NCBI GenBank assembly: GCA_944989445.1
Contig: CALYLW010000207.1
Span: 124,001-188,000, forward strand
From: Ampullaceana balthica
Taxonomy: Eukaryota; Mollusca; Gastropoda; Lymnaeidae
Length of the DNA: 64,000 nucleotides
Direction of reading: 5' to 3'
The translations under genes were made by a program, and so were the position numbers. How positions within the stretch are numbered: the stretch's first letter is position 1; every line of letters starts with the position of its first letter. This document shows, one piece after another, positions 49,300 through 62,200 of this stretch. Below the pieces are notes generated by a model. It was not told where the DNA came from and searched no databases. It saw only the letters and a program-made list of their open reading frames with translations.

Positions 49300-52200
49300 T
49301 GACCCCTGGACTAACACACTCACGAGTTTGTCAAGATGCACGACTTCAGGTCGACGACACAATACGGCTTACTTACTTACATGCTTTGTTTACATCCAAA
49401 ACACGGGAGAGGAAGCCAAGATTTTTCTGATTTCGACCATTTGTCATTTGTTCCTCACCTCCCCTTTTTTTTTAAGCCGACGTCTAAACGTCTCCCAAAG
49501 CATTCAAAATCTATATTTTTAAAAATATTAATTTAATTAATATATTAAAGTTTAATTTAATTCTTATTGACTTAATGTACTAAATAAAACTGATTCCAGA
49601 ACTGTATAAATTAAACCAATTCAAAATAAGGACCATCAAAAACTTCACGAACTCCACAAGCCAAAGCACCAGCAGTCACACGCCTACGTATGAAACGATT
49701 TGGAAAGTTCACACTTGCACTTGGTGAACCGGCTGGCTTAAAAATCATAAAGCGAGGCTTGAATTTCCTAGTAGCACGCGATCCCCACGACCAGCATTGA
49801 CCCCGAAACCCCACCCACGTGACTCACAAACTGTGTGTTCTGAAAAGAGGGATGGGCTTGGCTTGGAGTTTAGCACAATGCCAGTCAATTGTCTTTTATC
49901 TTGACTTTTATTTCTAAGACGACCGACCTCTGGTCACCTTGACCCAGAGCAAACGTTCCGACCGTAAGCCTCAGTCACAGTTATGTGTTAATAGATTCGG
50001 GTGCTTTGCAAACCGTCCCTGATTTTGCCATTTGTTAATTTATTTAATTTTATTATTTATTATCTCCTGCTGTAAAAAGTAATTCCAAAAATGAATTATA
50101 CATCTTGGCTGCACAATACAAATTAAATTGCACACCAAACACAACAGATTTTTGTATAAAAATAACCAAATTGCTAGTATTATTTTTTTTTCAACTTTAT
50201 TACAGACTCGAAGCTTCAGCAACAACAACATAATTGGTATTGGTAATAATATCACATTCCGCGCTTCTTCCGTAACAGGTCAAAATATGAATTTTAAAAC
50301 ATGTTACCCGGGGAAGGGGGCAGGGGTTGTCAAAACATTGTGGATCACAAAGTGATATTTTTATCTTAAAATTATCTATTTACAACGATGCTGAAATACT
50401 TTTAAAAAAACATATTCATAAATGTACAGTACAGCTGTTATTTACAATAAGTAAGACCATTAAATCAATTTTGGACCACCAATCCTAAGAGTAGAATATT
50501 TAATGAAGTAGCATTGGTTGACGTCTCCAAGGCGACATTGCTAACCATGACTGGTCAGATAAGATTGAATTTTTATCTTTTCATTTTCTTATGTGAGATA
50601 AATGTCCCTCTTTTTGTCTCCTCTTCTTAGTTAAAAAAGAAAATATTTTACCTAAGAACTGTATCATTTCACTTAATTAATGGTGCTTTAAATGGAAAAA
50701 AACAAAACAATCAGAACCAAAATTGTGAACATTAATGTAAAATGTGCTGCTAGTGGATATTCTGTTACCCCCCCCCCTTTTTTTTCCCCCCCCCACAAAT
50801 AAATACCACTCTAAATTATTTGGCTCAAGTACTCTGTCCATGATAAAATGAGGGTGTCATATATTATCCCCCCCCCCATTTATAGGCAATAACTATTTCA
50901 GATTTATTGGTTATATATATTTTTCAACATCTAACCCTATCAAGGGGTTCCCCCAAAAATGTTTTTAATTACCCACAGAGACTAATAGAGCAGGTCTCAT
51001 TAGTTCACAAATTGATCCTAAAGAACAAGTTATCTAACAAGCATATTGCCATTTATACTAAAAGCCTTCAAGCTCTGCTTTTAATGTCAATGGATGAATT
51101 TTAATATTATGTGGATAAAAATCATTTAGAACTAACTTCTAAACTTAAATGATGGGTTTCTTGTTCACTTGATTATTTTTCTTTTAAGAAAACCTTAAAA
51201 ATTATTAATCAGGACTACAAAAATTAATACTAAAAAAATTTCCAGTAACACACATTAAAGCTTATCGGAAATCATTCCATACATGGTATCTCTCAAAGTA
51301 TTCAAGGTCCATTAGAATATTTCACCAATAACAAAAATCATTGATTACAATATAAATTTGAGTGAGAGAATTAATTTTGTTATTTGAAATAATTGTTTTA
51401 ATAGCTAGTTGAAATAGAGATGATTTCTAAACACAAATCTAAGTTATCGTTCTGTAAGTTTTGAATATTAGGAAATTCAAATTCAAACGAAAATTAATTT
51501 AACAAATAATATTCTTTTCTATAACTATAACTATTTCCAAAGAATATGGTTTTATATCCTGAATATTATTTTAAAAAAATAAATTTTCATAAATTCAGGA
51601 GTTTTAATATGTTGACATCTGATTAACAAATAGCAGCAGCATCTGATAGGAGAGAAAAGCAAACTAGGAAGATTTTCACTATCACAGGTAATATACAAAG
51701 TGATTAACAATCAATATCAAAGAAATTACATAAACTCAATTTACTGTACAATACTGAATGATATGTAGCTGGGAATCCAAGAATGAGTTTATCAGTACAC
51801 CTGATAATGTATGTATTTACAAAGTTTTCATGTTTATAAAAAATGAAATGTTTTTATCAACATTGATTTACAGAAAATATCTGTTGTGTTGATAATGTAT
51901 GTATTTACAAAGTTTTCATGTTTACAAAAAATGAAAAGTTTTTATCTACATATATTTACAGAAAACATTTGTTGTGATTTTGGTGTGTTTTACATAAATG
52001 AATCAGGTAGATTTTTAAACAAGTTTGTCGTATGTAAAGGTGTGATTCAAAATGCATTAGATAAAATAGCTAGAAAAAAAAACATGGATATTTGTGGAGA
52101 TATTTGGTTTTAAAAAGGATTGTAGAGAAATTTAAAAGTGGCAAGTTCAACAAAAGAAATTTTTTCACAAAAATTTGATTTTGAATAAGTCTAGCTAATT

Positions 52201-53181
52201 ATATCTAAAAAACATTGTTTAAATTGCAAGTACATGTACTAACATTTTTTCACTCCACCCCACCCCTCTCCAACACCCTTATATTTGGTAGGTAGTAAAT
52301 AATTTATCTTGACAATTAATTAAGAAAATCACAAGATTTGGAATTAACCAAACTTGTGTGCTTGTTCATTGTAAGTACTTAAACATTATATAGAGGTTAA
52401 GTCAGAAAAAAACTAGCAGTGCAATATAAATGCGATCAATTCGAATTTTCAAAAAGATTTTGAAGCCTTATATATAGGTAGTTTAAATTGTAAGGAAATG
52501 GAGCAAACAACAACAAAAAATAGTTTTCATGTTGAAAGAAAACTCAACAAAAAATATTTTCTTAAATTATAAATTCTGGAAATTTGTTCATTGATCTCAA
52601 TAAGACAGCTTCATCTTTGGATAATTGAAAACAACTCAAAATATTTGATTCTGTGCCTCGGAATGGAACGGGCTCATGCGGATGACCGCGTCTCATTTTG
52701 TGATATCATCTGTCAATTCACAGAAAGTTCAAGTTCTGAGAAAATATATATGCTGTCCAAATTACTTTGCTCCTCACAGTCCTTTGTGTTCACAAATAGA
52801 ATATACTTCCACTTATTCTTGGAAATGTAAAAAAATATATATTTTAAACAAATATTTCAGACTCGTATAGATTTTTCACTGAAAAAATAAATTTATATTG
52901 TAGTAAAAAAAAATTTAAAATATGTAAAATAAAAATAACAGAAATTTCCTAAAGCGTTTTATTCTCTATCCTATTACTATTAGTGAAACCAGAGAACTGG
53001 AGTGAAGGCAAAATTATCCTATGAGGTGTGCAGTGCAGTGGATGATTGGCTGGCAGTTATATGATACATCTCAAGTCTTGATCAGATGGTGTGGCATTAG
53101 GCAGGGCCGGGCAGACGTTTCATGGCCGGCTCCCCACCTTGTCGGATTCGATAATCTTGCTGATATCCCTCCAAAAATTGT
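49300..53181. other. CREBRF 3' UTR and intergenic spacer
   Basis: No supported coding exon. The part next to 53182 is likely a long CREBRF 3' untranslated region; a minus-strand AATAAA lies at 52958-52963 and others further on. C/T-rich runs occur at 50767-50800 and 50868-50880. Two tandem copies of an 88-bp unit lie at 51803-51978. The frame 49611-49814 (minus) is open but unrecognised. Confidence 0.4.
51803..51978. repeat. Tandem duplication, 2 x 88 bp
   Basis: GATAATGTATGTATTTACAA begins at 51803 and again at 51891. Both copies continue with AGTTTTCATGTTTAYAAAAA and a TTTACAGAAAAYAT-like end. They differ by several substitutions. Confidence 0.8.
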
Positions 53182-53294
53182 TCATGTTTTGCGACTTTTC
53201 TTGTTGATGTTGAGACCTCCATTGGTGTCACCACTTTCCACTTTTAAAATTACAGAATTGACATACTCTGTTGTATTGCCAGCGATTCTGTCTT
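53182..53294 (-). CDS. CREBRF: CREBRF last exon
   Basis: Acceptor CCAACAG. Encodes [20 protein letters not shown] and [16 protein letters not shown], then TGA at 53182-53184. This aligns with the conserved VAGQTSEFVNQVL...GG C-terminus. Confidence 0.9.
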
Positions 53295-56200
53295 CTGTTG
53301 GGACAAAAAAAAATTACACATTTGAATTTCATTGCAATGTACAGCAGAGACAAATTACACAATTTTAATACATGAATTTAGAAATAATTTCATGGGTATT
53401 AAAAAGTACCATTTGTATCTTGGATAAAGGTCATGAGATTGTTCAGCGAATTAAAATAACTGTATACTTACTGTATGTCTGGTTAATATTCTCATCAAGC
53501 ATGGGTGTTAATGAGTCTGAAGGCGTTGACAATGTCATTAGTTTGTTTTGTCCAAGGATGATCTTAGCCCCATCCCTGATATGTGGCCAGATGAAGCGTA
53601 ATACTGAATTTAACTGACCTGTAAGCATAATAGAGAATTGTTATTAAATCCTTTTTTCCCCCCATGTAAATAATGTAATATCTAAAAGTACGCTCTATAA
53701 GAATCATTGCAAAATTATTTTGTTCATTTATTTAAACTATATGGCTTTATAATGAAGTCATTTTTAATTTTTAAGAATAATCTCAGCAGTTGATAAAAAT
53801 GTGACATTTTAACTCACTATGCTCTTGCTCCAGTCCATAAAGCTTGATTTTGTTGGCCTCATGCTGTGCTTTCTTCTTCAGCCTGCATGCCCTGGATGCT
53901 AGTTTGTTCTTCTCCTTGCGGGATTCATTCCTCTTGGCAGTTGGCACATCAGCACCAAGCTGGCAAGCATTGATCTGACGGTTGAGCTTCATCAGCTGGT
54001 GACCAATCATGAACAGTTTCCTAGGGTTTGGTGTGATTTCATTGCCGTCCCCTTTCCTGGCCTTCCCCCCGTGCCTGATTCCGGCGATGGATGTGTTGCA
54101 CTCGTCAAAGACAGGATCTTCAAAGTCATTCAGCACATGAGGGTCAGCAGGGGACTCCACCGCCAGCTTGAGACGCGTCCCTTTGGGACCCTTTGACTGA
54201 ACATTGTACTGCCAAAAGTACTGTTTCTGTTTCTTGCCAGTGGCCACCAGCGATTCACAGTCTTTTGGGGAAATGCGAGCAATATCAGCATCTGTAAGGC
54301 CATAGAATTGTAAATATTGTTTTTTATTTTAAAAAAAAATTTCAAACAAAGCTGAATCAAAGCTGGTTGATAGAAGTTTTAAAAAAGATGGATAGAAGAG
54401 TATTTCAACATTTTAAAAAACATATAAACTGTATTATCTTACATAGAAAAAAGAATTAAAGTAAACGAAAGGGTGTAAAGTCAACAAAATGTCTTTAAAA
54501 ATAACAAAAAGTGCTCGAATCTCACCCAGCCACTTCAAAACTCACCGATATCTGAATAGTCATCATCATCACTATCATCGTCATCCTTGCCACCATAGTC
54601 AGATGAGTCATCTTCATCATCTGACATATGACCAGAGCTTCCAGAGTCTGAAAGTAAATAAATTTAAACCAGCGTTATGAAAATCTTTTTATAAAAATGT
54701 CACACGACATACATTTCATGTTTACACAACACTTAAAATTAAAACCATACAATCACAACAAGCTCCACTTGAGAGGCATATTCTTTTTAAAATAAACATT
54801 TTAAGTTTGCATGCCTCTTTACATTTATTTTGTTGGCAATGAAACTGTCATATGTACGAAGGCTTTAACTTTATCTATTTTGTTAAACTTACTTTTCTAT
54901 TGGCAAATTAACCAAATTCAAGTAAATTTCTTCAAAAGTAATTTTAAAATTATGGAGAATTCAGGAATTTTGAATTGTTATGGGAGATTTCTAGTCCTGA
55001 ACTGGTTTTTACTTTAAGGGTTTCATATTATGATGTTTTGTTTCATGTGTTTTCGTTGAATGGATGGGTACAGCAACTGGTCTAGGCCTAATACTTACAA
55101 ACTAGATACGCCCCCGCGGCGTAGCATATACGCTGCAGACTTGCTCATGGATAGTGCAAAGAAAGTGGGGAAAGAACGGACACAAACCACAGTACGAAGA
55201 AATCAAAACAACGCGAGTGAACGTTGATGGGGGGAACCACCGACGCATTATTGGTCTCGAGACATTCACACGGCGGTTTTCTACCTGCCCACCACCCTTC
55301 ACCACCCTAGCTTGCCAACCATAAACTTTGATTGGCCGACCCTAGCGTGGGTCAGCCATGTTCTCAATAAAGGGGGAATGGAACGGGAACAAACACACAA
55401 TTTTAAAATAAAAAAAATTATTAAAAAAGTTTTCGCCGAGGCTTGAACTTGAACGCATGACTACATTACGAATATCATGTGATTCTCTGAAGGAACAACG
55501 CTAGTACCATTGTTGGTCTCGAGACATTGGTCGACCCCAGCGAGGGTAATTCGTCATGCTTGTTTGCACATACTTACTTTGGTGAAATATATATTTATAT
55601 AAAGATAGTTATAAACTTTAAATTTAAAAAAACAAAAATTTAAATTTAAAAAAAAACATGGCCACGGCCACGGACTAAAATATATTAATATTAAGTTAAA
55701 ATTGCTTTATTGTGATATGTATGTAATTAAAATTACATAAATCCACATTGTGCAAGTCATTCAAAGATTATTTAATTATAATCTAATAGTATTCATAATG
55801 GGGATATTACATTATCAGAGAGCCACAATGTAAGAATTCTTAACTAAAGAGATCTCCACATGTTAAAATTCTGGCAACCATAAACTTGGCCAGTTGCCAG
55901 CAGCCAGAGCAGTCAGCTGACCTGCGTAAACATTGGACACCAGCCAATTACCCACCATGCGACCCCCTGTTCGTCTGCTGTCAGACTCACCCATAACGCC
56001 ATTAGGTGAGGAAAATACCACGTCATCACCGGTGGACTTTGTACCCTCACGTGGGTAATCCCCTAGCTGAAGTTGTGCGGTATGTAGGCTACAAACAAAA
56101 AGTACGCGTAAATAGAGCAACTGGCCACTGTCGAGAACTAAAATGTCGATATTTATCGGTCGTAGTATTCATGTGTGTCAAGGTCGGGGAACTAGTCACT

Positions 56201-59200
56201 GCATTAGCATACATATCGAATTCTGGCCAAAATACCTTGAGCTGCATTGCATGCTCAGACTTTGTTTTCCAATACAAAGAAAAACTATTTATAGAATTCA
56301 CGCAAAACGTTTAGGTATAAATTTGATGTAAATGATTCACTTTTTTTAAAAGTAACACATGGAATTACAACTCTAAACGGTTACTAAACCCCATAATGTT
56401 AATGTAACATCTTCAGCTCTCTTCACTATTAATCACGAATTAGTAATAAAGAAATAAACATCAAGATTTTAATCACACCCATAAATATAAAAAGTTGTTG
56501 TTTTATAGGTGATCACCTTTCAACAAACATAGAACATCGTTTCCAAGAACGGGGAGTGAGTCAAATGCAGCAGGTATCAATCCTGTGTCCATCTGCCACA
56601 CTGGGAACAGTAACAATTCGACTTTTTTTTAAAATTTATAATCCTATCAGTTATTAGTGTTAGACTTATAAAAACAATATGACCAGGAATTTCACCGATT
56701 AATACGAGATTATTTTGATTTTAGTTATACAAAAGCTTCCTTTTCCTACAATCTCCTGGAACTTCCACTGAAACCATGCATATTAAATTTTAAAAATATA
56801 TTTTATTTGCCCATCAAACACATTTTTTAAAAACGTATGTTTAAAATTAAAATAATGTGCGAATATAAACCGGAAACATTTTACTTCCGGAATTTAAAAA
56901 GTTATCCTTTCTTAAGCAGGAACAGGATTTTCTCCGAATTCTCACGTGGCACGAGTAATTAGAGGAAGTTTAAATTGCAGGGCCTTCCATTCAACACCTT
57001 CCTAGTTCAGTCTAGCCTACATGGTCAGTCAGCCCGTTCACGGACACGACAACGTTCAGATTATATAATATCCTCGTCTCCTGTTGGGAACAAATCTAAT
57101 TCTAACGGGTTCGAATACCCTTCCGCCTTCCTTGTACACTACAACATTTTACCAGTTTATCTACGACCGCATTTTAAAAATAACATGTTCCCATAAAAGG
57201 GAGATTCTATCAAACACGTGCGCAAAAGAGAAAGAAAACCAAACGGAGGAGAGACCCAAAAAAATATATCGAAAAATAACGCTATCCAAATACACATATT
57301 TCTAACTTCTATATCGAATTAATTTAATGGCTATTCATAATTATTTTATTTATTTATTTTTAAATGATTGCGATTTAAGATTAAGATTTATAACACACAG
57401 TATTTCAATAAAGAAGTAAACACCAGCTGACATAAGCGGTAAGAAACACTTTTTAACATGTATAGTATTTTTTTAAATTTTCTAATGGAGAGCCACTACA
57501 CGTTATAACTGAAAACACACTTGTTGGATCCGCACGATACAATGAAGAGCACTCCCATTACTTGAACACGCTGTGTATGCGCTCGGTCATTCTACCTGGT
57601 CCACTCCTTAGTACCGAGAGCATTACGGATGTTTTCGTGACGATGAGTCCTTAACCTCTCATAGCAAACCGAGAACTTCTTCTTTATCACCATTACCCTT
57701 ACCACACACAACAACAATTTTTTTTTAAACATCTTTTGTGCTGGGGCGGCAACGCACTTGCGAAACATAGCACGGATGGCCAAGCCTTTAACTTTAACAC
57801 TTGGCATTTACATCACCAGATGAGATGGAGAATTAATTGACGCTTGCAACCGATTAAATTTATAGGAACGAGCACTCCAGCCCAAATAATTATTTAAATA
57901 ACGATTATTTATATTTTCTAATTACAAATATATAAACAGGTATGGTTCAATGTTCACTCACAACACAACATCGAGTCCTTTTTGGACAGTTGAATCAAAA
58001 ACTAAACTTAATTGAGCGGTCAATCCGTTATATACCATGCGTTCCATTAGGCCTTATTGAATAACTTGTTCGTCTAAGATCGTACTCGCGGTAATGGATG
58101 GCGACGTCAATAAAAACACCGAGAGGCACGAGTATTTAAAAACTGAATTTATTAATTTGACGCGCGACAAATAAAGTGACCAGAATTGTGAACGCACAGA
58201 AGAGCAAAAAACAAAACAACAAAATACAATTTATATGTTTCAAAAACACCGAGCAGAAGTAAATATTCCATTATGTTATAGGAAAGTCAAAATTTTAACA
58301 ATTTATTTTTACTTAAAATATTTTTTTAAAATAAAGTTATGTATATGAATTGAAAACTAAATATCACTATCATATTTTTAATAAGAAAAGGTATAAAGGA
58401 TTGACAAATCCATTTTTTAAAGACAAAAATGCTTTCAAAATCCACGTAGAATTGACTACAAAAAAAGTATAATTTTATGGTGACCCACGACTACGAAAAA
58501 TTTATTTGCAATGCATTTTAAGAAATTAAACATTACTGTTTTAACTTTTTGTGAAGCCCTTGATATAAATATTTAATGTTAAGATGTATTGCTATATTTA
58601 AGAATATATATGTACTACTTAATAAAGAAAGATAATTTACCTTTAAAACAAGGAATGCTTATAATTTAAAATTCACTGAGGAAAAAATTAAAACCTTCCT
58701 GAGCTTCCCTACTCGCCTCCTTCAGTAATTAACTAGACGGTGTCGCTAAATCTGAACTTAATGCAATAGCACGACGAAAATTGAACAGATTTAAATTCTT
58801 TTTAACAAATCGGGTTTTAAACATGTGTTAAGTGATTTAATTGCCTTGTCGCCAGAAGGTAATGAATGCATCAAGCCAAGTTCATTAAGTTGTTTATTTG
58901 ATTAAGGGAGAAAGGTTGGTGGTTTTAAAAACAATGGATAAAAACAGTCCAGCAATAATACAAGGGTTCATATTCATCGCCAAGCCTTGCGGAATGTAAG
59001 AGCTTCTTCGTTTTGTTATTGTTTGTTAAACGGGTTGAATGTAACGAATTTTTCCCCTTTTAATTTTTTTAGGCTTGAGGGCGTATGAGTACAATATATC
59101 ATTATTAAATTTTCGTGGTCTTAAATTTAATTATATTTATATCAAGGACGGTTTCCGAAAACATGAATAGCCTTTTTAGCACTGTGTAACTGTTGTTTGA

Positions 59201-62200
59201 CAGACGGGCCGACCCTGGCTAACAAGTTGTGCTTTTAAATAATTACAGACGCGGACCATACAAACAACTTATTTACGGTCAACCCCCAAAAGCACACTGA
59301 TTCGTGATGCCAACATGACTACTTATACCATCTCCTCCGTGTTATACACGAATGCCTAAGGCCACACAAAACAAAACCAACTACAATATGTGCATAACAT
59401 CAGACGGCGACATAACATGAAAAAGGACTAAGCTCTGCCGATAGTAGTCTACTAGTAGTATGCATTAGTTCGTACCCCCCAGAAAACAAGACCACTACCC
59501 TACATTCTCATTACAGTATTACAGCTGAATAAGTGGGCGGTGTGACGCCTACACAGCCCAGCCCTAGTCACAAGAGACACCGCTATCTGGGGCAACCCGT
59601 TTTTAAAAAAACAACAACATAATTTACACTCGCAGACCCCAAATAGTACAAAACGGGCTAAAAGAATTTTCAACGACCCATTTAAGGAGTTGTATTTGTG
59701 CTAACGCATGTAGAACGGTAATTTTTAATATATTTTTTTAAAATAAAGAAATAATGACAAATAAGATAACACTTTTTTTCTTTAAAACTTGCCACTACTC
59801 ATAAAATTGTTGAAACATTATTTCTCCTTTAATAACTGTATTATAAACGTAATAGTGAAACATGTTACTTATCCAACCGTCAAACACGTGTGTATTTAAT
59901 GTCATTTATATACACCTTACACGTCACACGTGTTGTGATATATCACGGTGAAATCTAATTAACGATCACGCGGAGATAATCCAACGCAGAAAATGTCCAC
60001 GGATGATAATGAATTACTGCTTTCAGCAACAGCCCTATCACCCCCGGAGCCAAATAAATCTTGGATTTCAACCAGAGGACTCACCCAGTGGGCGTTAGAG
60101 CGCCAGATGGTTCAAGAGAACAAGGCAACCTATCCAGCAGGGCCTCGGGTACGTGGTCAAAGTTACATTAAACAAAATATATTTGTGCAGCAGCTAAAAC
60201 GCAAGTATCTAAAAATGTAACAATATGAAAAGAGAATACAAGCACGTATAGTATCGAGCTCCTGTTTTAATGTCATGGTATGTGGGTGTTCGCTGATTTG
60301 ATTTCTATGTATATTTTATCACTATACAATGTAGTTGTTTTTAAAATTGTTTATGTAAAGGCGGTGAGTCCACCAACATGTGACTATATTTTTTTTTAAA
60401 TCTGGGATAAGTGGAGGTGGTACGCATAAGTAACGATGAAGGAGAAAAATTCAAGCTTGTCTTTAGTGGATAACCATGAAAAAAAAATATTTAAAAAATA
60501 ACAATGTTAAAAAATTAAAAATAACTCTAAGTAGAAAGAAGATTTAGCGCATCCCATGCCTATTGAAGTCTATTGAGGGAATTTATATTGTAGCGTTAAC
60601 GATCGTAAATATTCCTTAGAAGCTTTTAGAATCTTGTTTACAATCCTTTAAATTTTTTCCTATCTACAATGCCATAAGAAGAATAAAAATGGAAATAATG
60701 TCAACCACGCGCACGTGATCACATGACGCGACGTGTTTACACATTTATTTAAAAAAGAAAACCTGGCATGGCGGCCAATTTCAGCTGAATCATTCAATAC
60801 CAGAGGGTAAACTAGGTCACAGGTTACGGCCCGACAGAGAAAACAAATACCTTGACTCCTACTCCAAGGTCTCATCAATAAGGGCAACAACCTTTACAGT
60901 TACAGTTTATTGTTGACGTAAAGTGTACTTTACCAGAATGTGCAAACCATAGTTATTGGACGTTTATTTAGATAACATAAAGCTGGTCTTACTGACTGAC
61001 ACTACCCTCACATGCCTTACACCTACAGCCTACATTCATTTAACTTCACTCCCAGTAGAGTTCAGTGACACACCAGAATTTCCCCCACTGACAACCCTAG
61101 TTTTATTCTATCTTAAAACCCCAGCTAAATCAGATTATGCCATAATAAGCATTCAGGGCCCAGTTATAAAGAGTTATAAGGAAGTCACTATGACTATAAT
61201 CATCACATTCCAAATGATTATATTTACATCAAATTTTATACATCACAAAAATAACAAACAAAACAACCCCAACAACAAGGTTTACAAGAGACTTCATGGC
61301 CTCCACCATGCCATTATCGACTTGGGTCGCGATCCAACCAGTTCTGACGTATCGATTCGACTCTGACCTCAGGCAGGCTTAGCTTTCTAAACTATGTCAT
61401 ATCCATATCGTGGACAATTGTTGTTTATGTGCTGAGATGGCTGGAGTAAGGCAGCTACAATAAGACTTGTGAAGCTATTCTGACATGATTCTAAACATGT
61501 AACAAAACACCAAGGACCGAGGCCTAGTTACCATGAAAGACAACAGTGCACAGCAATCCACATACGCCTGGGTCCTGGGTTTTTCCTAACTCACAAAACC
61601 ATTCATAATATCCGCTGACCATTATTGAAAATATTATCATGATAAAAATATTCGTTGAGGCTTTGTTAACTACTTTATGGTATGGGTCTAAACAAAACCT
61701 CATTATTTTGAATGACAAGTCATAATTATATTTTAATTATTTTTTTTAAAAATATATTCACTATAATATCCAATTTAATTAAAATTTAAGGATAATTTTT
61801 CAACTTTCACCAGAACCAGAGAAAGTAATTCTTTTTTTAGTGACAAATCATACATACATTTGTGACATAAATTTAAAAAGAAAATCCCAGCGATCTGGCA
61901 GATGACATAAGCTATGAGTTGCCTTGTGATTCATGAGCATCTAATGATTCATTCAGTTAGTCAACAGTGAGCTCTTTACTTGCTAAGGGTAATCATACCC
62001 CACCACCCCCCAATCACATAAGTACAAATATAAAACCAGACTACAACCACACCAGAACAGAGTTTGAAAGGAGTATTCTGATTGGTTTTTTAGCCACATG
62101 TGACATGGCTTCCTTAAATTCTCCAAAAAATAATTTTGATATATATCAGAATATCCTGATACTTTTTAAGTTTCAGTAAATTTTTTTTTAAACACATGAA

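Noticed and set aside
49611..49814. Minus-strand 67-codon open frame (MGFRGQCWSWGSRATRK...)
   Set aside because: Composition looks somewhat protein-like, but no family is recognised and no splice sites or context support it.
57592..57807. Minus-strand open frame as an alternative CREBRF first exon
   Set aside because: It has a GTAAGG donor, but in phase 0, whereas the next CREBRF exon (54647) needs phase 1.
60956..61366. 136-codon open frame, plus strand
   Set aside because: No domain, weak codon pattern, and no link in phase to the candidate exon at 59993.
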